Source: Capillidium heterosporum (Eukaryota > Entomophthoromycota > Entomophthoromycetes > Entomophthorales > Capillidiaceae). From it: a stretch of DNA of 64,000 nucleotides. The DNA lies in NCBI GenBank assembly GCA_016630905.1, contig WBMQ01000005.1:124001-188000 (forward strand). The letters run 5' to 3'. Shown here one piece after another: positions 33,664-44,300 of the stretch. Position numbers and translations under genes: made by a program. Position 1 is the stretch's first letter, and every line of letters starts with the position of its first letter. The notes under the pieces were generated by a model. It had not been told where the DNA came from, did no database searches, and worked only from the letters and a program-made list of their open reading frames with translations.

Positions 33664-36600
33664 TTGCAAAAGTAGAAAGCCTTATTTGAGTTCTCGGATC
33701 TGTCTCCAATCTTATAAATTCTAAATTCTGATGATTTGAAAAGATAGACGAAAGTTGAGTTTCCCACAGAAAAATATTTCTACATTTGTATGACAGGTGG
33801 AAACTTTGACATCCAATAGTAAGCCTATTCTGTCTCTACTGAGCTAGCCTTATTGACCCAAAACCTGAATAACAGGGTGGGGCCATCCCTGATGGTTTTA
33901 GCCAGTTCAATCAGCTTTAGATCAACTGAGTAGTTTGAAGAATAACGGGTTTCATATCCCATAGGTGATTATTTCATAGAGATATGGCCTATAAAGGCTT
34001 TATATGAGGTAAAATGAAGGGGTATGGTTTGTTGAGTTAGTTGGAATGCAGTCGCACTTTTCTCACTTTTCTTGCATTCTTACCAAGTGAAGTTGTAGTA
34101 GCTAATTGGACAAGTTTAATGCCGGAAATGCTCGGAACGATCATGTGTCGGATATAGAATTAAATTGGAGCTTTAGGTTTACCCTCAAGGGAGGAAAGTA
34201 AGTCCGATATCCTTGGAAAAACAGTAGCTTGCTTTCTTATAGATGAAATGGTTCGACCGATAATATGCCTACATATCGTACCACTGGAGGGATAGGAGGC
34301 TTTACTTTGCTGCTTTGAGTGTTTAGGTTTGCTAAATGTTTAGTTCAGATAGATTTTCTAGAGACAAGGAAGCCTATTTTAATCGTCTTTACTCTTGCAT
34401 TTAGCCTGAAGTGACAAGAGCTTATTTGGCAAAAGTATGCTACTTTTTGGAATAAAATCTATTTCGTGGCACTTCATATAGGCACCTTTTGCTTTGTGAT
34501 GCGACATTACTGCCTGTCCTATACTAGAGAATATGTCAAGATGGTTAATGATTTAAAATCCCAGCTATAGAAACGAATTGACAAATCTTTTCACCACTGG
34601 AAAGTCGAAAACTATATTGTACTTTTAAGAAAATTAATCAAAGTCAATTGAATCTGAGGATTAATGTACTAAGATTATACTATTTGCTGTAGTTTCACTA
34701 TAGCTATCAAATAACAAAGTTAATTCTTTCAACAATCAAATATATTTTCAAAATAAAGCTCATGAACTTTTAAACTTGCTTGAGATTTAAAAGTACAGCT
34801 ACAACATATGTCCCCTCAACATACATCTCATTTATCAAATACATACTAAACCCGATACTAGCCCTGACTCAACACATTTACAGAATAAGACCATCTTGAG
34901 GAAGATCCAAACCAATTTTTAAAAATCAAGGCTACCAAGAAGGAAATTGAAATTATCAAAAGGAGATAGAAGCTGCCCAGTAAGACCTCAAAGCTAAGCG
35001 AAAGAGATTTTGAGAACATCTTAGGCTTGTAGCTGTAACTTTAGAACTAGGATTTATCAAGTCTAAATAAATGGAAGAATTGGAGGCAACATTGCAAGGG
35101 AAATTTGATATACCATACAAATTCCAATTCAAAGTTCATTCAAAACTTAGTACAGCCACAGCTTTATTTTTGCCAGTTTTATTTCAAGTCGCCTGAACAT
35201 GTAATTCTTACGTGGAAGACTTAAACTTAACCATAAAGGATAGGACCTTCATTTCTAACACTATCGACGCCAGCTTCAATGTAGGAGCCTCCATAAAAGA
35301 CTATCTGAGTTTGAAGGAATTTAAGCCATAGACCAAACCAAGATGCTCATAGATCGATTAAGAAAGTTCAAGCTTGGCTCGATAACTTTATGGTTTCTCT
35401 AGCGGCCCTTACTGTAAAAAGGTCTACTTCAAACAACTGTTCATCTGAAAGCGATCCTGAGCCATCCCAGTTGACATCACAAACCTCTAGCATCATCTTG
35501 AGAGCTCAAGCCGTCAAAGCTAAATGGGACGAGACGAATCTAGCTGAAGGAGGCATCAGTGATAGCTTGGATAAAACCTTGTTTTAAAGAGTCAAAGAAG
35601 GAATCCTACCCTCCCTTCAATACCAACTCCCTGTTTCAAGCTGAGCTGTACCTTCCATGGTAAGTTCCTTGTGAGCAAAGTGAAGCAAGAATGCTGACGA
35701 TACTAATCTTAAATAAAATCCTAATACGCACTTTTCTTTAAAATTTGAAAAGCTGGAATGCAACCAAATAGATACTAAATTGTTGGCAAAGCTATGTTAT
35801 GTAGCATTTGATACCATTTACTTTACTTAAATACCCTTCAATTCATTATTGGCTATTCTTAAAATATAAGTTTATTTCTTCGATTTGAAGTAAACCATTT
35901 CGATCTTATATACTTTTTAACTATACGTTGCTAGTATATTGTACCCTTCAAGAGTTTAGTTTTGTTTTGGCTGTTGGCCATTCCCGTTGCAATGTTTGAT
36001 ATCTAATTTTTACTGGGCTAAGGCTAGGCTAGTTTAGATCTGGTAAACCTTTCTGATACAAAGATATTAAGGAATAAGTACCATCATTCATAGTCATAAC
36101 AGTCGTTACCTTTGCCTTTTTTACGATCTGGCAGTGACTGGATCCAAATTTCATATGAAATTCAACATCAACTATATCAAATCTTTTAATTTTTAGCAAT
36201 TACGTTTTGATATAGAAAACTATCAAGCGATAACACGAGTATGAAGCCTGTGCAATTCTATTAGGCTATAAAGCACCAATAATGCCAGCTTCACTTTCTA
36301 ATGGAAGGTATTTAGAATTTACTTATACCTAAAATTTGATAAGCCGCTCAAATCACAATCCACTTTGGAAACTTATTCTCAAAGTAACGCACAACCTGAT
36401 GGCAAAATGTTTAGTTTACTGGTCACGGGTCTGTGACTGTTTGTATATGAAGCCCCATCAACTTTCATATATGGGCTAAAAGTATATATATTGGCGCTAC
36501 TACCTGCTTGAAAGCTAACTACTTTCTTTAATTTGAACTACCTTGTCAATCAAAGTTCCTTGACAAGGTTTGGTCAACAATTTCAGGAAACAGCTCTATT

Positions 36601-36839
36601 GACTATGTTTATTAACCAAACTTATAAGCTTTTACTAATAATGGGAAGGTAAACTGGATTAAAGTATAATATTCATTTAATGCATGTATATAGGATGTGA
36701 ATACACTAATCAATTTAAACCCACTAGTACCTAGATTAACTAATCTATCGTCAAACTATATCTACAAATTCAAAGTCCAAGATGGAAGCATCTATCTTAT
36801 AAACCAAGTCCCAATTAACTTGTAAAATAAAAGCTGAAA
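33664..36839. other. 3.2-kb gene-poor region with coding relics
   Basis: No intact gene. The part at 34880-35590 retains interrupted coding-like frames (listed separately). The rest is AT-rich with stops in all frames. It runs into the decayed A-T-R gene, so this whole interval looks like decaying sequence. Confidence 0.5.
34880..35590 (+). pseudogene. Unidentified coding relic
   Basis: Plus-strand frames with amino-acid-like composition broken by stops: a Lys/Glu-rich stretch near 34900-35020, then MEELEATLQGKFDIPYKF (from 35071) read through one TGA into NSYVEDLNLTIKDRTFIS, then a frame change into SLAALTV... ending at the TAA at 35587. I do not recognise the family. The order suggests one gene broken by at least two stops and one frameshift. 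Confidence 0.4.
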
Positions 36840-39800
36840 CTGAAGACATCGACCTTCAAAGGCTTTACTACTTTGGTTACCTTTGACATAAAACCGATTC
36901 CCTACCCTGGAACTAAGCGATTCATTGGTGTCTTTAAGTTACAAGCCGATTCAAAAGCTCAAGACAAGCCATTCATCAAGCACTCCATCGACTCTCAGTA
37001 CTACGACCTCTTTTATAAAAAAACCTATGCAGACATCTGCTCAACGACATTGCAGCTTAAAGATAAATTAATGCTAATTTTACGATAAATGAAGATTCGC
37101 TTCAGTCGGATTATTTTTAGATAGTAACGTCAAATGCTGCAATACGATGGGTCTCGTCCGTTTGAACCTAGCCCCCATCTTCCTATTATCACACAACTCA
37201 GTCAACATTCTAACCTAGCTTTTGACACGAAATTAGTGCAAAATTCCGATCTACGATGGTATCCTCAAAACCGTGATCGACCAATTGCGAAAGAAACTAT
37301 CCGATTTGAATTTTATGATCAAGGTGCTGTATGCTGCCATCAACTTCAACTTTGTCAAAGACACTCAGCTATATTCAAATTTTTGGGCGGTAGTGATAAA
37401 GGCAAACATATAATACTAATCCTACACAGCTCCAGGACTACTGGGCATCCCAAGCCCATCAATATAAGCAACTGCTATATGCTAGCTTTAGTGAAACGTC
37501 AACACAACCAATCATGTTACCTTGCTTTTAATGGTACTACCTTCACTTGTGCTCCAATGTTCCACTTCTTTGGTATCAAGAACCTTTTAGCAACCACCTA
37601 CAACAGTGCCACGGTAACTTTACCTCAAAGCTGGATTCCTAGTGCTCAATCTCTATTCAAAGATCCCAACTTGGTAGGAGCTACTTCCTAGTGCTGCCTT
37701 GCCTTTTGAAGCTTTTAGATATATTTGTTTATTCGAAAGAGGGGCTGGAGCCCGGCAGCATCTTAATAATTTTTAAATTATAACTACTGGCAGTGCAGTT
37801 CTACTTACTGGGATCAATCAGAAATTCGTAGGTTGAGGTATCAATTTAAGTGATATGTTGGGATCTACCGAGACTGACATCGTCACCAACGCACTATTCT
37901 GTAAAAGCGATAAGGAGTTCCAAACTGCAAGGTTCAACCTGGTTCTTGGCTATACTGTTGAAAATATAGTCGGTGATATATGCAAAATTAGGATCTATGG
38001 TGATGATCTCTATCTAACTACAAAGTCATTAGATATCGATGCAATGGGAGGATACCTGCTCAGCAATCGATTTTAGATCGTCAAGTTAGATACTAACAAA
38101 GTGAACTCCCAGTTTAAGATCCTGAATAGAATCGACGATAACATCTTCCACATTAGTGGTGAGAAGACTAATCCCATATCCATCAAGCATAGGATTATCA
38201 ATTGCAATTACATCAAAAAGACTTTAGTTTCCAGCAATGATCGTTTGCACACCGGCTATATCGCCCAGTTGGACGCCAAGGTGTCAGATTTGATTCTCTT
38301 AATCAAACTATACAGTTAGATTATGAAGCATGCAGATTTGGCCAATAAAAGTTCTCCGTCCCACTCCAAGATCATAGAGAGTTAGTCTACATAATGTCTT
38401 TCAGCTCTAACAAGGGATTATTCTTGATATCGAAGGATGAAAGCAACCGCAAGCAGGCTGAGAAACTGTTCCAAGCTGAAATCAACCAATCCTACCAAGA
38501 GTTTGAGAATAGTAGCTTAAACGATAGAAGCAATTATAGTGGTAACTTGAACGACAAGAACATCTGTTCGATCGATAGAAATATCCGACATTGCTTCGAA
38601 AAGGTAATTGGAAAGCCATTTGTAGACGAACTAAATTTCTTCAGTCAAGACTCAGACTCCTTAATTTTGGTCAAGTTACGTACTGTACTTAAGGATTAGT
38701 TTACTCTGATTAAATTGGGTATCAATGACATATATACCTTCAACGACTTGCTTAAGCTTTTTTAGTTCATATCCAATAGACTGAGCAATATTGTCAAGGA
38801 ACTCCAGACTATTGCAAATTTCAAAGCAAAGGTCGATGCCACGATCACCGATTATCTAGACTTTAGCAAGCTCGAAACTGAAAATAGCAATCTACTGAAA
38901 TATTTAAGAGTCACTGAAGTTGGTGTTGACGGTAGTGCCAAAGATGATGCCAACGGCTCTTTGGGTAATTTTATCCTAAAAAACTTGTTAGAACGTACTG
39001 CTATCGATAAAATCTGTTGTTTAGTCTGAATTGAATTCGACACTCAAGCCAAGATCCGCCTACTGCAAAGCTTCATTGAACAAAAAACAACTATAAAAAC
39101 CAAAAACCCATCCCATTTAATCGTCCTACCTTACGTCGTCAAACACTTGCTACTCGGCTTATATGCTTTGATATATATGGAATTTTTACTGAACATAGAT
39201 TCAATCTACCATGTAGCTTGGCAGATGGGCTTCTCAAGCTAGTGGGTGAATTAAAAGATTGTGTCGATTTGGTAATACATTTCCTACGTATACCAGCTGT
39301 GAACTCAAAGAAGAGTGTCAATCTCGTGTTTATCTCGATTATTGATGCTGCTTTACCTACCTTAAAAGACAAGCACATTAAGGAGGAACAACTGATTACT
39401 GAGACTATCAATCTCAAAGCTTGCAACGACTACAGTACCTTCAAATTGGTTTTGAATATCGCATGCTATAACTATCGATATCTTTAGAGTAGATTAGGTA
39501 AATAGTGATGCTATAAATGAGATAGGAAACACTAGGGAGCACATCCCTTTACTAGTAAAAGACTTTAGCGTCATAAAATATCTATCAAGGTCGTTTATTT
39601 CTGATACAGCATGGATCTCAGTGAACGTAGCTGCTAAATTCATCATAGGAATCGTATCCAACGATCTTAATAATCACAACACAATTATAAGCCATATCGT
39701 TAATTCCAGTAGCTTATAATGGTCTCAATTCGTATCATATTTTTGTAGATTAGGGTTTAAGTTTGATTTGAGTGACAATTTAGTTTTTAGGTGTATTGCG

Positions 39801-39890
39801 AAATGAAACCAAGCACCAGTGCGTAGATGTCGATCCATTAGCTACTTTGATCCATTTCTTTGAAGGGATATTGGATCAAAGGGAGTGAAG
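36840..39890 (+). pseudogene. Adenylation-thiolation-reductase (NRPS-like) relic
   Basis: Decayed multidomain gene in the order of fungal A-T-R enzymes, which activate a carboxylate and reduce it off the carrier. Visible in broken frames: N-terminal adenylation pieces (PYPGTKRF..., YKKTYADI), an A3-like HSSRTTGHPKP (about 37430; normally SGTTGxPK), APMFHFFG, a GSTETDIV segment at 37861, a GEKTNPISIKHRI segment at 38161, a carrier-domain DSDSLILVKLR (about 38660), then reductase pieces NGSLGNFILKNLLERT (about 38953), IYHVAWQMGF, and a terminal ATLIHFFEGIL near 39850. At least five stops or frameshifts interrupt it. The product, when alive, is unknown. Confidence 0.75.
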
Positions 39891-40494
39891 CAGCCATGGA
39901 GATTACTAGAACGGTAAATTTGTCAAATGCAATAAGGTTAGCTTTAATAGAAAAGTACGTCAAGGCATGGTTGAAGATCGGATTCCTAGATAGGGATCTA
40001 GTATATTTGGATTGTGTTTAATTTATGTTATTTCAAGTGTATTGTGACTCCTGTTCAAATGCCCACCTGTTTCAATTACGTAGATACCGTCACATATTGC
40101 CTACGACATCCGAATTTTTGTAACCATCAATTTCTTTTTTGTTTCGATATCTTGTTGAAAGTGGGATGCAGGTTGAGGAACCTGAAGGAACTTTGACTCG
40201 AGTCGAAAAATAGCCGTTTAGAACTCTAAATTAACTACATTTCATCGGATTAGCACTTTTAGTTCATAAACAGTAGCTTTGTAGCGTCAAGTACCTACTT
40301 CTGAAAGGTAGTTTAAGCTTAGAACTACCCGCAACTTTTTCGTTTTGAGGTAGGAATTCTAGATTATCAGATTTAATGGAATACAATCATAAAGTCGGTT
40401 AATTTATACTTGACCTTAGACGTAAGTTTTATTAAAAATAGAATCAATGGAAAAGTATATAAGTAGCTTACGTCTTGACCTTTTCTTTTTAAAA
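39891..40494. other. Spacer upstream of DJ-1/PfpI gene
   Basis: Tail of the decayed region and the promoter of the next gene. No further feature recognised. Confidence 0.4.
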
Positions 40495-41327
40495 ATGTCA
40501 GAAAGTAAGCTTTATAGAGTCCATAATATCATATTTATAGCACTCCACCCGGTCACTATCTACGATTCTAACTTTATGTCTTAGCTACCAACACCGCCAC
40601 CTCAAGCAGTTTACCCCCACTACCCATCAAGGATAAGTACAAAGTAGCCATGGTCGTCTACGAAGGGTTCACCATGATGGACCTGATAGGCCCCTCTGAA
40701 GTTTTGGGTTGGGATCAAACCAAGTTTACGCAGGTGGTGGTTGGCAAAGAAGCTGGTAAGAAAGTTTCAGCCATGACCAAAGGCTTTATCTTTGAACCAA
40801 CTTTATCCTTCACTGAAGCTGCCCAACTGGAAGGAGACGAAAAATTCGACATTATTATAATCCCAGGTGGTACCTACGGCCCAGAAAGGGCCTTTAACGA
40901 TCCTACCTTCATCGAAGGCTTCAAACTCCTAGTTGACAAGGTTAGCATCGTCCTTTCCGTATGCACAGGTGCCTCCATCTTAGCTAAAGCTGGACTATTA
41001 GATGGTAAGAGCGCAACCACCAACAAGATGGCCTTCTCTAGGTACGATGCCAAGTTTCCAAAAGTAAATTGGAAGCACCAAGCTCGATGGGTTCACGATG
41101 AAGGTGGTAAGTTTATAACTTCGAGTGGCATCACCGCTGGCATCGATGCCGCTTTGTATTTGGTAAGTAGAGTTGTAAGTAAGAAGGTTGCTGAGTTGGT
41201 GGCCAATACCTTGGAGTTTTCAGCGACTTGGAACCCAGACCAAGATCCGTTCTCGGAGTATGTATTGAAGAACAAGATTGAACTGCCTGAAGAGCTATTC
41301 ATTGACCCGGGAAACTCGGCGTTGTAA
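40495..41327 (+). CDS. DJ-1/PfpI family protein (isonitrile hydratase-like)
   Basis: GATase1-like fold cytosolic protein. Exon 1 is only 10 nt (40495-40504: three codons plus one base), exon 2 is 40585-41327, in total 250 residues. Family marks: VAMVVYEGFTMMDLIGPSEVL, the DIIIIPGG strand-turn, and the nucleophile elbow SVCTGASILAKAGLLDG with Cys130. The closest subgroup by pattern is isonitrile hydratase / ThiJ-PfpI domain proteins; the exact substrate is unknown. Without exon 1 the frame would start at an internal ATG (MVVYEG) and lack the first strand, so the micro-exon start is preferred. Confidence 0.85.
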
Positions 41328-42796
41328 TATTTATTAAATTTATATTCAACATATATTTTATACAAGTTTTAGAACAATAAGCCTGTACCATATTTTATAG
41401 TTATTATGAAAGCATACTATATAATACTACAATAATGCACTATGGCGTTTTGTCTTTATAAGCTAAACTAAACGCCAAGTTGTATTATATTAGACGATTC
41501 AAACCACCATTTAATGTAAAATTAGGTAGCAATAATAGCACATTATAATTAGATGTATGTTTATTGGAGCTCTTTAAAGTATTAGTTCGCTTTAAAAACT
41601 CGACAATAGACGTCATCCATTCATATTTTGCAAATGAAAAACATATTTCTTTGATAAAATTGAACAGCTATACTGTATTAGGATTAGATTTACATTACAG
41701 CGTTATATATACATATATACATACCCACTATATTGGATTAGTCATATATCAAGGTCCAATAGAACCAGTTGATCCCTGAAAGTCAAGCAACTTGAGGATT
41801 TTTGGCTGTCTTATCAAAGCTATAGAATACTATCTATGTAACTACAGCCAGAAATAAAAATAGTATATATTTGAGTATTGGATTACAGTAGATGGTGGAT
41901 CCCTCCTGTTGTTTGCTGGAAAATGGGTGTGGTCAGTTTTATATCATCAACTATATATGCAAAAAGCACACCTAATAGCATGCCACTCGAGGCTGAGGTA
42001 CAATACGGAATGGTAATACGGGCAAATTCAAGTGTAGATTTTTGCCTAATGTATCTTGAAAACGTGGCAAGCAGGATGAAATAGGAGATTCAGTGATGGG
42101 TACGTGGCAAACGAGGTATCAGATGTTGAGTTGGAAGGAGGTTGGGCCAGGGTTATAAAGAGTTGGTTAAGGATTGGGATTAAGTTCATTAAAAACATAG
42201 ATATTTATCTTAAATAACATCGCACTTTAAAAGTAGATATTTTCACAATATTTCACTTTTAACATTTATACCTCTATCCAGCATTTCTGGTGAAGATAAA
42301 ACATATAAATTAAAAGGAATATATATTGAGTGGTAAGAACATTGGTACAGATACATTATGTTTTATCCATCTAACAATATCCAACTAAAAATAATATAAT
42401 CATCTAACTTCCTTTACCTCCTTTACATACGCTATAAGGATTGCTTAAACCTTTACAAGTAACCACAGGTTCACCAAATAAGGTAAATGCCTGTAGCAAA
42501 ATGCTAAAAATATATACTTTAGAAGAATTTGGGGGTTGACGGGATAATATTCAGATATAGCTCACCTATGTGTAGCTAATGCCCGTATAGAAGCATGCCC
42601 TCTTTACGGAGAAGCTACTTGACAAATTCCTTCTAAAATATTTAGTTCAAATAGCATTTCCGTTTTTGAAGGTCAGATCGACTGATTGGTTACAAAAATA
42701 CAAAAACAAGAAGGCAGACGGAATATTTTCACGGAGTTGACGTAGAACCAAGTATATAAAAGCCCAAATCTTTGACATTTGAGTAGATATACAAAA
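41328..42796. other. 1.5-kb AT-rich spacer
   Basis: Open frames up to 71 codons (41564-41779, 41878-42084) have low-complexity, non-conserved composition and no splice partners. A TATA box sits at the right end (listed). Nothing else recognised. Confidence 0.5.
42753..42760 (+). promoter_or_regulatory. TATA box of cysteine-rich secreted protein gene
   Basis: TATATAAA, 37 nt before the start codon at 42797. Strong match and close spacing suggest a highly expressed or inducible gene with a very short leader. Confidence 0.6.
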
Positions 42797-43243
42797 ATGA
42801 AATTCACTCTACCTCTAGTTATCGTCGCCACTACCTTCACTACGTTGGAAGCCTTCAACTTGGGCCACTTTGCCAAATCCATCCTCCACTACAAGCGAGG
42901 TGCCGATCCCAGCAAGTGTAACATGGGTAACTTGGGCACCTGGTGCTACGACGGGGCCAATTGCAAGGCCAAATGTTGGGTTGAGAACGGTGGCAAGTAT
43001 GACTGCTACGACTATGTAAATGGCAACCAATGCCCCTGGGGTGGTATGTGGGATCGTGGACAAGGTGGTAAGTCCAAGTACCCCGCTGACACTTGTGATA
43101 GAGCTAACCATGCTGAGTGGCGTTGTAACACCAAGACAGAGACATGTCCTCCCTGCTGGATCAAGAACGGTAACAAGTATGACTGCTATGACAAGAAGAA
43201 TGGCAAATGCGAATGGCAGGGTATGATTGATACTTCCCGCTAA
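42797..43243 (+). CDS. Small secreted cysteine-rich protein, two repeats
   Basis: 148 residues, single exon. Cleavable signal peptide (MKFTLPLVIVATTFTTLEA), a short propeptide ending in Lys33-Arg34 (a Kex2-type site), then a mature part of about 114 residues with 12 cysteines in two homologous units of six. The units share C-W-[VI]-x-N-G-x-K-Y-D-C-Y-D and end in W-x-GM. Spacings are 8-5-3-9-8 in unit 1 and 9-6-2-9-7 in unit 2. No known domain recognised; by form it could be a secreted effector, antimicrobial or surface protein. The start is the ATG at 42797, supported by the TATA box just upstream. Confidence 0.85.
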   Translation: MKFTLPLVIVATTFTTLEAFNLGHFAKSILHYKRGADPSKCNMGNLGTWCYDGANCKAKCWVENGGKYDCYDYVNGNQCPWGGMWDRGQGGKSKYPADTCDRANHAEWRCNTKTETCPPCWIKNGNKYDCYDKKNGKCEWQGMIDTSR

Positions 43244-44300
43244 GTTGGTTTGTACATTACATAAATAAATTTATTTTTTCGTTAGTTGTCTATTTAGTTG
43301 ATTTTCATATACTTTAATTTACTTGAATATAAATGCTAATGATTGCAAATGTAGAATAAAACTGTGTAGATTATAGCACCAGATTAAGATCTCAATAATT
43401 TGATAGCTGATAAATATCACACTTTGAGTGGGAACATAGTTTAAGCCATTAATATAAATCCACTTTAAACTATAGGGAGTTGATATATCTTGAAACTATA
43501 TAAGCTGCATACAAGAAAGTATATACGACTTTGAGATGATAGCTAATGAGGTATATATGAACATGCGTTATTAAAACTCCTTCTAAAACGGTATTATGTT
43601 GAAGAGATACTGTGATATGCGAAGTATTTGGTCTATTTTATAAAGCATACATTACAAAAATGGCAAGTCACGGAGCGGGCGAAGTATATCCGTGTTTAAA
43701 ACAATATATTTTGTAGTGCCTGTTTCAATAAGATGCATTAAAGTTCCAAATTAATTATAATATACAATAGTCAAAAGCACAGGTTATGCTGCAGTTTATT
43801 TGGAACTTGTTGATTCAACTTTTGAGATATACTATACTATTAAACACTCATTTATGATAATACTAACTTGCATAAGAACATAGTTATTTCAAATGCAGTG
43901 GCCTATTATATATTTCGCATTAGATAACTATTGATCGAATATACATGTTTGGATAGTATATTAGAGGCTTTGTATTTACAACTATTTTTCAACTTCCGCA
44001 CGAAGAATCACAAACCTCAAAAAGGACTCTAATCCAGCCATAAAGCATCACGAGTGAAATTGTAGCAAATAGCATGAGATGGAATTCCATCTACAAACTA
44101 TCATTTGTTGAATTTCTGTCATTCTGTCAAATAGGGAATGATAACCGCGTCATACCTTTTGAATCATGAACTTGGATGGCATATAAATAGGATAGATTCT
44201 CTCTACAGCACGAAAACTAAATACAAAGAGGTAGGCACTTTTAACTGTTCCACATGGCTAACCTACAACAATAGGCATAGTAAAGTAACTTGAAATCAAT
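43244..44300. other. 1.06-kb spacer upstream of FOX2
   Basis: AT-rich, no coding sequence. TATAAATA at 44182-44189 (112 nt before the FOX2 ATG) is a possible TATA box. Confidence 0.5.

Noticed and set aside
41564-42084. Two short frames in the 41.3-42.8 kb spacer
   Set aside because: AT-driven composition, no conserved motif and no splice partners.
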